A program made the translations under genes and the position numbers. From JAKFDK01 sp036676195 (GTDB lineage: Bacteria; Bacillota; Sulfobacillia; Symbiobacteriales; ZC4RG38): a stretch of DNA of 64,000 nucleotides. The stretch's first letter is position 1, and the number at the start of each line of letters is the position of its first letter. Shown piece by piece: positions 41,314 to 52,449 of the stretch. Under the pieces are notes generated by a model. The model saw only the letters and a program-made list of their open reading frames with translations, made no database searches and was not told where the DNA came from. The stretch lies in contig JAKFDK010000063.1 in assembly GCA_036676195.1 (NCBI GenBank), positions 1 to 64,000 of the forward strand, written 5' to 3'.

Positions 41314-42621
41314 ATGGTGCGGTACCTTGGCTTTTTGCGCCTCGATGTACCCCGTCCTGTTCGCCCCGGGGGCTATCGGGGAATGGACTTTGAGGTTGAA
41401 GTCCGCACCGAAGGGTCCGGGGCGCCGGACTGCGTTTGGGCGCACTCGGGAGAATTGCTCAGCAGCGGGTTCCGGGATGTCCGCGGCCGCCCGCGGGACT
41501 ACCGGTCCCGCCGGCTGTACATGTGGCTGCTGGACCGTGCCCTGACCTTTCGGATCGAGAACGGGACGGCCCGTGACCTGCGTGCCCTGCCGGTGGACCC
41601 GGACCGGGCGGACCATTTGCCCTATGTGCCGGTCCCGATGCTGGATGCCGGACGGCTGGGCGTAACGGTTGAGGAGTTACTCTCCGGACAGGTGCCGCTG
41701 CCGGATACACTGGCCGGTTTCACCGGCGGCCCCCTGCAAGTGGTACTGGCCAACGGCCGTTTCTGGGGGCCGTTCGTGCCCGCCACCCCGATGAGGGTGG
41801 GGGTGCACCTGGAGCCCGGAACCGATGGCCTGAGCTGGATGCCTGCCGTGGCCGATGGCACGGAAGTGTTGCTGGACGGTGAAACCTGTTTTGTTCGCCA
41901 GGACCGGTACACGCAGATGGTCCGTCAGTTGGCCACCCTGGCCCGGGCCGACGGGCTGGCGCGGGTCAGGGTGGTGGGAACTGCCCGCACCCGCGCCGGA
42001 CGCCCTGAGTTTCGCTCTATTTCCGAGTTGTACGAGGGCTGGTGTCTGGTACAGTTGGTCATGCTGCTGGAGAAGCTGGGCTGCAAACTTCAGGCCGGCA
42101 GCCACACAGCCGTGTTGCAGCAGGCCGTACATCGCCGCACGGTGCCCCAGGTTCCAGCGGGCGGCGAGTTCCTGCACGTGAGCCGGCAGGGCTTTCAGGT
42201 GCGGCTGGTTTACGATGCCGAACTACCCCACACCCGACTGACGGCCCGCGCCCACAGGCAGGAGTTCTTCGCCGCCACCCCACATAACCGCCCGGACTTC
42301 CGTTTGGATCTGATCGTGGGGGATACCTGCGTGCGTTCCCTGGTGCTGGACGCCAAGCGCCGCCGCCTCAAACACCTGTGGGATGAATCGGGGTATACGC
42401 CCGCCATGGGGCAATTGCACAGCTATGCCTTCGGTCTGCGCCACCGGGACCGTCCCCTGGAGTCGGTGGTGCGCGCCGTGATCGCCCTTTATTCCGGGCA
42501 TGGTGCCGACCCGTCGTGGCTGGAACTGGAGGGCGGCAGCGTGATCCTGGCGCGACTGGCGCCGGGGCGGGCCAATACGAGTCTGCAAGTACGTCTGCGC
42601 CGATTCCTGGAGGAGGGATGA
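41314..42621 (+). CDS. PD-(D/E)XK nuclease protein, DUF2357/McrC-like
   Basis: A 435-residue protein. The nuclease core lies near the C-terminus: RPDFRLDL (326-333), LVLDAKRRR (344-351; catalytic Asp-x-Lys) and GQLHSYAFGL, a QxxxY motif (Gln367, Tyr371). SELYEGWCLVQLVMLLEKLG (238-257) resembles the YExW helix of DUF2357/McrC-type restriction subunits. The N-terminal 200 residues are beta-rich and unrecognised. No McrB-type GTPase is adjacent; instead a coiled-coil gene follows three bases downstream. A DNA-cleaving role, perhaps in defence, is inference. Confidence 0.72.
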   Translation: MVRYLGFLRLDVPRPVRPGGYRGMDFEVEVRTEGSGAPDCVWAHSGELLSSGFRDVRGRPRDYRSRRLYMWLLDRALTFRIENGTARDLRALPVDPDRADHLPYVPVPMLDAGRLGVTVEELLSGQVPLPDTLAGFTGGPLQVVLANGRFWGPFVPATPMRVGVHLEPGTDGLSWMPAVADGTEVLLDGETCFVRQDRYTQMVRQLATLARADGLARVRVVGTARTRAGRPEFRSISELYEGWCLVQLVMLLEKLGCKLQAGSHTAVLQQAVHRRTVPQVPAGGEFLHVSRQGFQVRLVYDAELPHTRLTARAHRQEFFAATPHNRPDFRLDLIVGDTCVRSLVLDAKRRRLKHLWDESGYTPAMGQLHSYAFGLRHRDRPLESVVRAVIALYSGHGADPSWLELEGGSVILARLAPGRANTSLQVRLRRFLEEG

Positions 42622-42624
42622 GCC

Positions 42625-43533
42625 ATGGCCCGGGACCGGCAGTGGATTCCATTGGACCTGATTCTGGCCGGATTTGCAGCGGCCGATGTGGAGCGGGCCT
42701 TGCGGGCCGGCGGCATCCGCCTGAAACGGCTTTCCCGCGGCCACCCCGGGCAGGTGGAGGCGGTCCAGGCGCTGATTATGCGGGAGTTGCACCGCAACCA
42801 GATGTTTCGGGCGGGGCTGGCTCGGGGCTGGGAGCGCGCCGACCCGGACCGGGCGACCCGCCTGCGGGCTGCCATCCGCAGCCTGGGTGAGGCGCCGGAC
42901 GGCGATGCTATGGGCTGGTTCCGTAACCTGGTGGCAGCCGAAGGCTGGGTCACCGTCCTGCAGGCATGTTACTGGCTAGGCGAGGAGTTTCCGGTGCTCA
43001 GTGAACGCATCTGGTGCGAGCCGGCTGTGCGCGCCGAGTTTCAGGAGTGGTGGGATGAGACGGCACCGGCGGCGGAAGAGGGCGCCGGACCTGCCGAGGC
43101 AGGTGCAGAGCCGGACGTGGCCGCCGATGAGGCGGAAGTGGCCCATGCGGCGGGCCGTGCCAGTGCCAAGGAAGTGCGGCTGGATCAGTTGCTGCGGGCA
43201 GCGGAAAAGGAAGTTCGCAGGCTTAAGGATGAGCGGGCCGACCTGCAGCGGCGGCTAAGCAGCGCCCTGGCTCGGGCGGAAACCTACCGGCAGCAGGCGC
43301 ATAAGGCCAGGGCTGACCGGGACCTGGCGGTGGCCCAGCTCAAAGCGGTGGCCGGCTGGCCGGCGCCGCGGGAACGGGTGGTGCGACTGGTGCAGGCCCT
43401 GCAGCAGGCCCTGGCCGAACGCGAGGACGCGGTGGACCGGGCCAACATGCTGGCGCTGGAACTGGCAGATGCACGGGGGCCGGCTGCTGCGGATGCAGTG
43501 CAGGTCCAGGTAGCCGCCGCCCGGCAGTCCTGA
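42625..43533 (+). CDS. Coiled-coil protein of unknown function, partner of the nuclease gene
   Basis: A 302-residue soluble protein. Residues 1-135 form a helical domain (IPLDLILAGFAAADVERALR, MRELHRNQMFRAGLARGWER, WVTVLQACYWLGEEFPVLSE). An acidic Ala/Glu linker (140-175) follows, then a long coiled coil (180-285; LRAAEKEVRRLKDERADLQR). There is no ATPase motif. It starts three bases after the nuclease gene with GGAGG inside the upstream end, so the two form an operon. It may act as target-recognition or scaffold subunit (inference). No known family was recognised. Confidence 0.7.
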   Translation: MARDRQWIPLDLILAGFAAADVERALRAGGIRLKRLSRGHPGQVEAVQALIMRELHRNQMFRAGLARGWERADPDRATRLRAAIRSLGEAPDGDAMGWFRNLVAAEGWVTVLQACYWLGEEFPVLSERIWCEPAVRAEFQEWWDETAPAAEEGAGPAEAGAEPDVAADEAEVAHAAGRASAKEVRLDQLLRAAEKEVRRLKDERADLQRRLSSALARAETYRQQAHKARADRDLAVAQLKAVAGWPAPRERVVRLVQALQQALAEREDAVDRANMLALELADARGPAAADAVQVQVAAARQS

Positions 43534-43554
43534 GGAATGGAACTGCTGCACGCA

Positions 43555-43590
43555 GCAGCGCCCGTGCCAGGTGGCACGGGCGCTGCTCAT
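43555..43590. terminator. Probable terminator after the nuclease operon
   Basis: GCAGCGCCCGTGCC (43555-43568), loop AGGT and GGCACGGGCGCTGC (43573-43586) form a 14-bp perfect stem. The tail TCATTG is poor in T. It is shared by convergent genes. Confidence 0.6.
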
Positions 43591-43605
43591 TGCTCGCCGG
43601 GTGGT

Positions 43606-46281
<2,676 letters not shown>

Positions 46282-46381
46282 TTTTCACATACCTCACATT
46301 TGTGGGTCGGATTGAGACGGTGACAGTCGCCGATCCAGGTACAAGCCCGCGGTCAAAGTCTGCCGTGGGGTCCCCGACTGT

Positions 46382-46410
46382 ATTTTAAACTCATGTTGAC
46401 CTATAAACAA
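46382..46410 (-). promoter_or_regulatory. Sigma-A-type promoter for aconitase
   Basis: On the minus strand TTGTTT (46405-46410), a 17-base spacer and TAAAAT (46382-46387) face the aconitase gene, leaving about a 95-base leader. Confidence 0.6.
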
Positions 46411-46482
46411 TTGCCCAACGCCTGTCCCCATGAAAAAGTGGTCCACCGTTCCGGTGGATGGAACAACATTGCCCGAGAGACG

Positions 46483-46508
46483 AACAAAACCCCGGCGGCT
46501 CGCCGGTT
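46483..46508 (-). terminator. Possible terminator of the molybdopterin oxidoreductase gene
   Basis: Read on the minus strand, CCGGCG, loop AGC and CGCCGG are followed by GGTTTTGTT. Short but well placed, about 75 bases after the stop at 46581. The rest of 46411-46580 shows nothing else convincing. Confidence 0.5.
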
Positions 46509-46580
46509 CCGGCGGCGTCTTGCTTTAGTGTGGGCAGGTTCCCCCCGTAGGCATTCGGGTACATCCGGGATCGCGCCCAG

Positions 46581-48641
46581 CTACGCGCCGTGTCCGCCTC
46601 CGGGCATGGGATCGGCCGTGCCACCGGAGCACGGGCGTACGTCGATCCAGGTGCTGTGATAGGTGGCGCCGGCTCCCATGTCGCTCAGCCGATCGGAAGT
46701 CAGCACGTTCAGCGGCCCGCCCGACAGGTAGCCGCTGCGGTTGCGGTGTCCGGCCACCACCACCAGCCCGGGCCGGGTGTCAGCCGTGACGCGGGCGTAC
46801 AGGCCGACGTGGCCGTGGTCGTTATACAGGGTGACCGCAGCACCGTCCCGGATGCCGCGGGCGGTGGCATCGGTCGGATGCACCAGGCAGCGGGGGGGGC
46901 CTTCCTGCTCCTGCAGTGTGGCTACACCGGCAAAGGCGGTGTGATGCTGGGCATAGCCTGGTGCGGTAAGCAACTGCAGCGGCCAGCGGTCACCCGTCTC
47001 GGCTTGCGCCGGGTCCGGGGTCCAGCCCGGCAGAGGCGGCAGGCCGGCGGCCGCCATGGCTTCCGAATACAGACTGGTCACGGCGGGCCGGGTCCGGGCC
47101 GGGGGCACCTTGACCGGGCCGGTGTGGATCAGGGCCTGTACGCTCAGGGCGGCGGCCGGCCCGGTCGAACCCTGTAGCAGTGCCGCCATGTGCTCCCGGG
47201 GGCTGCGGCTGAAAAACGGGTCAGTCAGGCCCAGCCGCCGGGCCAGTTCCTGCACCAGCCACAGGTTGGAACGGGCCTCACCCACCGGTGCGATCACCTG
47301 CGGAGCGTGGGAGGCATAATAGGTACCGTAGCTGCGGAAGAAATCCTCGCTCTCGAAGGTGGTGCAGGCCGGCAGCACCAGGTCGGCGAAGCGGGCGGTA
47401 TCGGTCAGGAAGGTATCGTGCACCACCGTGAACAGGTCGGTCCGGCTCAGCCCCTGCACCAGCCTCTGCTGATCCGGACAGGTCACCGCCGGGTTATTAG
47501 CCGCCACAAACAGGGCCATAATGGGTGGATCGTACAGTTCCAGTAAGGCCCGGCCCAGGGTGGACTGGTTAATCTCCCGAGTGGGCCGGGGCAGCAGGTC
47601 CGGACGCCGGAGCGCATCATAGTCAAGGCTCCAGGCCCAGGTGCTCATGAGCATGGCGCCGCCGCCGCGCTGGTCCCATGCCCCGACCAGGGCCGGCAGA
47701 CAGGCCACGGTCCGGACGGCCATACCGCCCCCGTTACACCTGGACATACCTTCGCCCACCCGGATAAAGGGCGCCCGGGCGCGGCCGTACAGATGCGCCA
47801 GCCGCACCACGTCGGCCGCAGACACACCGGTGATGTCCGCCACCCGTTCCGGGGGGTAGTGCGGCAACACCTCGGTCTGCAGCCGGTCGAACCCAACGGT
47901 ATGGGCGGCCACGTACGGGGCATTGTACAGGTTGTCCCGTACCAGTACGTGCATGATACCCAGAGCGAGGGCGGTGTCCGTGCCGGGGCGCAGGGAAATG
48001 TGCCAGTCGGCCTGGGCGGCAGTGCGGGAGCGATACGGGTCGATGACCACAAGCAAGGCACCGGCGGCCCGGGCCTGCTCAATGAACGGCCACAGGTGCA
48101 GGTTGGTGGTCAGCACATCGGCGCTCCAGCAGACGATCAGGTCCGAGTCTGCACAGGTCTCCGGGTCGGTGCCGGGGGTATGGCCGACGGCATACTCCCA
48201 GCCCGCCTCAGAGGCGGTGTCACACACGGTACCGGTCAGGACGCGGCTGCCGCCCAGAGCGTGAAAGAGCGCTCGCACCAGATTGCGGTGAACCAGACCC
48301 TGGTTACCGCTGTAAGCATAGCCCACCAGCGCTTCGGAGCCGTGGCGGTCAATGATGGCGCGCCAACGGCCGGCGACCTCGTCCAACGCCTCGGTCCAGG
48401 TCACGGGCACGAATTCACCGGCGCCCTTGGGTCCGGTGCGCCGTAAAGGTGTGTGCAGGCGGGCGGGGGAATAGACCCGCTCCACATAACGATTGACTTT
48501 CCCGCACAGGTAGCCGCGGGTAAAGGGATGATCGGGATCGCCGCTGACTCTGGCGACACGGCCGTTTTCCACCGTAACCAGGATGGAGCACTGGTCAGGG
48601 CAGTCGTGGGGGCAGACGGTGCGGAGGCGGGTCTGGGACAT
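46581..48641 (-). CDS. Molybdopterin oxidoreductase (DMSO reductase family), single subunit
   Basis: A 686-residue enzyme. The N-terminal 4Fe-4S motif is CPHDCPDQC with the fourth Cys in YLCGK. YSGNQGLVHR, DLIVCWSADVLTTNLHLWP and VIDPYRSRTAAQADWHISLR are cofactor-binding segments. The C-terminal domain, about 555-670, has the usual ATLQEQEGPPRCLVHPTDA and GHRNRSGYLSGGP. No Tat signal is present, so it is cytoplasmic. No electron-transfer or membrane subunit lies beside it. The substrate is not predictable. GGAGAG precedes ATG 48641. Confidence 0.9.
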   Translation of the reverse strand: MSQTRLRTVCPHDCPDQCSILVTVENGRVARVSGDPDHPFTRGYLCGKVNRYVERVYSPARLHTPLRRTGPKGAGEFVPVTWTEALDEVAGRWRAIIDRHGSEALVGYAYSGNQGLVHRNLVRALFHALGGSRVLTGTVCDTASEAGWEYAVGHTPGTDPETCADSDLIVCWSADVLTTNLHLWPFIEQARAAGALLVVIDPYRSRTAAQADWHISLRPGTDTALALGIMHVLVRDNLYNAPYVAAHTVGFDRLQTEVLPHYPPERVADITGVSAADVVRLAHLYGRARAPFIRVGEGMSRCNGGGMAVRTVACLPALVGAWDQRGGGAMLMSTWAWSLDYDALRRPDLLPRPTREINQSTLGRALLELYDPPIMALFVAANNPAVTCPDQQRLVQGLSRTDLFTVVHDTFLTDTARFADLVLPACTTFESEDFFRSYGTYYASHAPQVIAPVGEARSNLWLVQELARRLGLTDPFFSRSPREHMAALLQGSTGPAAALSVQALIHTGPVKVPPARTRPAVTSLYSEAMAAAGLPPLPGWTPDPAQAETGDRWPLQLLTAPGYAQHHTAFAGVATLQEQEGPPRCLVHPTDATARGIRDGAAVTLYNDHGHVGLYARVTADTRPGLVVVAGHRNRSGYLSGGPLNVLTSDRLSDMGAGATYHSTWIDVRPCSGGTADPMPGGGHGA

Positions 48642-48980
48642 GGTTCATCACTCTCCGTTGGCTGAGCTTGTCCTCGCCGCCGCCGGCCTGCGGTGGATCG
48701 GCAGATTGGTGAAGGGATCACTGGGTTGCACGGCGAACCGGAAGAAATGGCCATTTCAGGTGGTATCGGTTGGCATGCGGCCTGGCAGCAGCCGGTCGGA
48801 ACGGCGGCCGGGAGAAGTGCGCACGCAAGTGCACGGTCGTTCCAATCTGGAAAGGGTAATAATAAATCAATAGAGGAAGAATCAGTCGACTAAACGAACG
48901 ATCTTTTTACCAACCAGGCGTTTGATTCAATGGCGAGGTCCGGACACAGCCCGGGCGTGCCAGAAAGGAAGCGAATTGCA
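48642..48980. other. Divergent intergenic region, no gene seen
   Basis: It lies between the oxidoreductase and the malic enzyme gene. The right half is AT-rich (GGGTAATAATAAATCAATAG near 48855) and probably holds the malic enzyme promoter. Open frames here lack ribosome sites and coding character. No clear inverted repeat or terminator was found. Confidence 0.5.
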
Positions 48981-50243
48981 GTGACGTTAAAGGATAAGAC
49001 AGGATTGAAGGAAGAAGCCCTGCGGATGCACGCGGAAGCCCGTGGTAAGCTCAGCGTGGTCGGTAAGGTGCCGTGCCGTGACCAATATGACTTGAGCCTG
49101 GCCTATTCCCCGGGCGTGGCGGAGCCCTGCCTCCGCATTGCCGATCGCCCAGAGGACGTTTATACCTATACTACCAAAGGAAACACGGTGGCGGTGATTT
49201 CCGACGGTACGGCTGTGCTGGGTTTAGGTGACATCGGCCCGGCAGCCGGCCTGCCGGTGATGGAAGGCAAGTCGCTGCTGTTCAAGTCCTTTGCCGGTGT
49301 AGACAGCTTCCCGCTGGTGCTGGCCAGCAAGGAAGTAGACGATATTGTCAGGGTGGCCAAGTTGGTGGCGCCGACCTTTGGCGGCATCAACCTGGAGGAC
49401 ATTTCCGCCCCCCGTTGTTTTGAGGTTGAACGGCGCCTGAAGGCCGAGACGGATATTCCCATTTTCCACGACGACCAGCACGGTACCGCCATTGTAACGG
49501 TGGCGGGCCTGCTCAATGCCCTGAAGGTAGTCAACAAGAAAATCGAAGATATCACAGTGGTCATCGAGGGGGCGGGTGCCTCCGGCATGGCCACAGCCTG
49601 GCTGCTGATGGACTTTGGTGTGGGCGATATCATTCTGACCGATACCAAGGGCGCCATTTACAAGGGCCGCGCCGTGGGCATGAATCCATACAAGGAAGAG
49701 ATGTCATTTAAGACCAACAAGCGCGGCGTGCAGGGCCACCTGGCCGATGCGCTCAAGGGGGCCGACGTGTTCATTGGCCTGTCTGCGGCGGGCACCACCT
49801 CCAAGGATATGGTCCGGTCAATGGCAAGGGATGCGATTATCTTCGCCTGTTCCAACCCCGAGCCGGAAATCTGGCCGGAGGACGCTCTGGAAGCGGGGGC
49901 CAAAATTGTTGGCACCGGCCGTTCCGACTACCCGAACCAGATCAACAATGTACTCGCCTTCCCCGGGGTGTTCCGTGGTGCCCTGGATGTGCGGGCCCGT
50001 GACATCAACAACGAAATGAAAAAGGCAGCCGCCACGGCGATTGCCAATCTGATTACCGCCGCCGAACTGAAGCCGGAGTACATCATTCCGGGCAGCTTTG
50101 ACCGCCGGGTGGCGCCGGCGGTGGCCAAAGCGGTGGCGGAAGCCGCCATCCGTTCCAGCGTGGCCCGCCGCCCGGTTGACCCCGAAACGGTGGCAGAAAA
50201 CTGCCGGAACTTGGTGCAACAAGTTCACGGCGGCAACGGGTAA
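48981..50243 (+). CDS. Malic enzyme (NAD(P)-dependent, oxaloacetate-decarboxylating)
   Basis: A 420-residue short-form malic enzyme converting malate to pyruvate and CO2. It has LAYSPGVAEPCLRIA with the substrate Tyr, NTVAVISDGTAVLGLGDIGP, VLASKEVDDIVRVAKLVAPT, metal site FHDDQHGTAIVTVAGLLNAL and dinucleotide motif IEGAGASGMATAWLLMDFG. ACSNPEPEIWPEDA is also typical. GTG 48981 follows AAGGAAG; the ATG at 48930 has no ribosome site. The phosphotransacetylase-like extension of long forms is absent. Confidence 0.94.
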   Translation: MTLKDKTGLKEEALRMHAEARGKLSVVGKVPCRDQYDLSLAYSPGVAEPCLRIADRPEDVYTYTTKGNTVAVISDGTAVLGLGDIGPAAGLPVMEGKSLLFKSFAGVDSFPLVLASKEVDDIVRVAKLVAPTFGGINLEDISAPRCFEVERRLKAETDIPIFHDDQHGTAIVTVAGLLNALKVVNKKIEDITVVIEGAGASGMATAWLLMDFGVGDIILTDTKGAIYKGRAVGMNPYKEEMSFKTNKRGVQGHLADALKGADVFIGLSAAGTTSKDMVRSMARDAIIFACSNPEPEIWPEDALEAGAKIVGTGRSDYPNQINNVLAFPGVFRGALDVRARDINNEMKKAAATAIANLITAAELKPEYIIPGSFDRRVAPAVAKAVAEAAIRSSVARRPVDPETVAENCRNLVQQVHGGNG

Positions 50244-50278
50244 GATCTCCCCGCGCTGAACCGGGTATGGTTTGAGCC

Positions 50279-50317
50279 AAACGGTCGCATCCTCCGAGGG
50301 TGCGGCCGTTTTTGCTT
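50279..50317 (+). terminator. Intrinsic terminator after the malic enzyme gene
   Basis: AAACGGTCGCATCC (50279-50292) pairs, with G-U pairs, to GGGTGCGGCCGTTT (50298-50311), followed by TTGCTTG. Confidence 0.75.
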
Positions 50318-50502
50318 GTTGCGACAGGTGTGCCTCTCGCGGCGGGGTAGTAGGATAATTAATACCGGGCATACATGTTTGGATGACAAACAAATTGTTT
50401 ATCATCACTATTCTTTGTAAGAATAATAACCGAAGTCCGCTCCCTGAGCGGAAAGGAAGCTACCCTGTTATCTCCATATGCAAAAAAACCTGACATGGAA
50501 AG

Positions 50503-50532
50503 TTGACACCTTGACATGCGATGAATGAATAT
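50503..50532 (+). promoter_or_regulatory. Promoter region of glutamate dehydrogenase with two TTGACA boxes
   Basis: TTGACA occurs at 50503-50508 and 50511-50516. The first stands 18 bases before GAATAT (50527-50532). A start near 50539 would lie downstream of ATG 50521, supporting TTG 50563 as the true start codon. Confidence 0.5.
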
Positions 50533-50562
50533 ACGTGTATACATTACCGGGAGGGAATCAGA

Positions 50563-51810
50563 TTGTCTGAGCTGACCAATCCGTTCCTGATTGCCCAGGG
50601 CCAGCTTAAGGCCGCCTGCAATGCTTTGCAGTTGCCGTCGGCTGTTTATGAAAGCCTGAAGAGCCCCAAGCGGTTCCTTGAAGTGACCTTTCCCGTCAAG
50701 ATGGATGACGGCAGCGTACAGGTCTTCACCGGCTGGCGCTCCCAGCACAGCGACGCCCTCGGGCCGCATAAGGGCGGCCTGCGTTTCCACCCCGAGGCTT
50801 ATGCCGACGAGGTCAAGGCGCTGTCTCTGTGGATGTCCTTCAAGTGCTCCGTGGCCGGTCTGCCTTACGGCGGCGGCAAGGGCGGCGTCAAGTGCGACCC
50901 CAAGAAGCTCTCAGCCGGCGAACTGGAGCGGGTTTCCCGGGGCTACATAGCCGCGGTGAGCCAGATTGTTGGTCCGGACAAGGATATCCCCGCCCCCGAC
51001 GTTTATACCAACGGCCAGATCATGGCGTGGATGGTTGACGAGTTCTCCAAGATCTCCAGGTCTAATCAGTTTGGTCTCATGACCGGCAAGCCTCTCTCCA
51101 TCGGCGGCTCCCTGGGTCGTAACGAAGCCACCGCCCGCGGCTGCGTGGCGGTGGTGGTCAAGGCGGCGGAGCGGCTGGGCATTGAGCTGAAGGGCGCCCC
51201 GGTGGCCATTCAGGGTTACGGCAACGCCGGCTCCATCGCCCACCAGCTTATGGATGACCTGGGCGCCAAGGTGGTGGCCGTCAGCGACTCCAGGGGCGGC
51301 ATCTATAACCCCAATGGTCTGCCGCCGGCCGGCGTCGCTGCCCACAAGGCCAACACCAGCTCCGTGCTGGGCTTCCCGGGCGCCAAGGACATCACCAACG
51401 CTGAACTGCTGCAGGTTGACTGCGTGGTGCTGATTCCGGCCGCCTTCGAGAACCAGATCACCGCCGAAATCGCCCCAGGCGTGAAGGCCAAGATCGTGGC
51501 CGAGGCCGCCAACGGCCCGACCACCCCGGACGCCGACGCCATCCTGAACGAGCGGGGCATCCTGGTGATCCCCGACATCCTCGCCTCCGCCGGTGGCGTG
51601 ACCGTTTCCTACTTCGAGTGGGTGCAGAACCTGCAGGCCTACTACTGGAGCGAGGAAGAAGTCAACGAGAAGCTTGCCGTAAAGATGAGCCTTGCCTTTG
51701 ATGCCAGCTACAACATGGCGGAGCAGTACAAGGTACCGATGCGCACCGCTGCCTTCATGGTGGCAGTGAACCGCATTGTTGAGGCCATGAAGGTCCGCGG
51801 CTGGGTCTAA
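50563..51810 (+). CDS. Glutamate dehydrogenase
   Basis: A 415-residue hexameric-type enzyme linking glutamate and 2-oxoglutarate plus ammonia. It has LGPHKGGLRFHPEAYADEVK, catalytic Lys in GLPYGGGKGGVKCDPK, PAPDVYTNGQIMAWMVDEF and SLGRNEATARGCV. The cofactor motif GYGNAGSIAHQL is followed by acidic SDSRGG, which suggests NAD preference. TTG 50563 (MSELTNPFLIAQGQ) is chosen for the GGGAGGG site eight bases upstream and the promoter position. It stands alone, with its own terminator, connecting nitrogen metabolism to the TCA genes around it. Confidence 0.95.
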   Translation: MSELTNPFLIAQGQLKAACNALQLPSAVYESLKSPKRFLEVTFPVKMDDGSVQVFTGWRSQHSDALGPHKGGLRFHPEAYADEVKALSLWMSFKCSVAGLPYGGGKGGVKCDPKKLSAGELERVSRGYIAAVSQIVGPDKDIPAPDVYTNGQIMAWMVDEFSKISRSNQFGLMTGKPLSIGGSLGRNEATARGCVAVVVKAAERLGIELKGAPVAIQGYGNAGSIAHQLMDDLGAKVVAVSDSRGGIYNPNGLPPAGVAAHKANTSSVLGFPGAKDITNAELLQVDCVVLIPAAFENQITAEIAPGVKAKIVAEAANGPTTPDADAILNERGILVIPDILASAGGVTVSYFEWVQNLQAYYWSEEEVNEKLAVKMSLAFDASYNMAEQYKVPMRTAAFMVAVNRIVEAMKVRGWV

Positions 51811-51826
51811 GATTGTCCCATATATG

Positions 51827-51867
51827 AAGCGCCGCCCCCTTCCGTACCAGGGGGCGGCGCTTCCTTT
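51827..51867 (+). terminator. Intrinsic terminator after glutamate dehydrogenase
   Basis: AAGCGCCGCCCCCT (51827-51840) pairs with AGGGGGCGGCGCTT (51849-51862), followed by CCTTT. Confidence 0.82.
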
Positions 51868-52221
51868 GTGGTTTTAGAACGCCGGCCCTCGTTTTGTCTA
51901 CGGAGCGCCCGTCCAAAGGTTATCATCGGGAGATACATAAGTGGGCTGAGTAACGGCCCGCTCCACCATGTCGACCACCATCGACCCAACCAGAGCGCCA
52001 GGTTCGCCGTTGGATACGCGGCGAGTGTGGCAATGGATCTGACTGGTTCCATATGGGCTGCAATCTTCGTTCATGCGGGAAGTAACCTCATGGCAATTTC
52101 AGCAAGGCTGGTTATTTTACCTGTCGCGTCTTCTCCTGGGGGTTGCAGTAGTCATGTCCGCTCGAAAGATGAAACACGTGACTTTGGCATTTCTAAACCC
52201 AGTAAGGTTATCAATAGTTAG
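51868..52221 (+). pseudogene. Remnant of a CPBP-type (CAAX protease-like) membrane protein gene
   Basis: The frame to 52221 contains, from about 51997, ARFAVGYAASVAMDLTGSIW followed by AAIFVHAGSNLMAI. This matches the last conserved block of CPBP intramembrane proteases (Gly-Ser-x-Trp-x-x-x-x-x-His-x-x-x-Asn). The upstream catalytic EExxxR block and earlier helices are absent, no ribosome site precedes it, and codon use looks unlike neighbouring genes. I read it as a decayed 3' fragment. The following 52222-52377 shows no gene. Confidence 0.5.
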
Positions 52222-52377
52222 CCGTCGCTGATCTCAAGGCCATGACCGCACAACCGGTTGGTGTCGAATTTTGCACATCTGGGGCGGTGGCGATCTGCGG
52301 CGAGCAGTCACAGGCGTTGAGCGGGCTCCGGAGCGTCCGCAGCAGGGCGTTGCCGCAATTTTAGCTAAACCCATGCG

Positions 52378-52407
52378 TTGACGCTGGTTGTTCTCCGCCG
52401 GTAAGAT
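52378..52407 (+). promoter_or_regulatory. Sigma-A-type promoter of the CNNM/CBS gene
   Basis: TTGACG (52378-52383), an 18-base spacer and TAAGAT (52402-52407) lie 26 bases before an AAGGAGG ribosome site. Confidence 0.65.
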
Positions 52408-52449
52408 AGTAGTAGCGGTTGCTTCCGAGTCTAAGGAGGAGAATCAGCC

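Noticed and set aside
48583..48893. Small plus-strand frames between the molybdopterin enzyme and malic enzyme genes
   Set aside because: They overlap the coding start of the minus-strand gene or lack ribosome sites and coding character.
51807..52052. Minus-strand 81-codon frame opposite the CPBP remnant
   Set aside because: Includes the glutamate dehydrogenase terminator and lacks a ribosome site; the recognisable block is on the plus strand.
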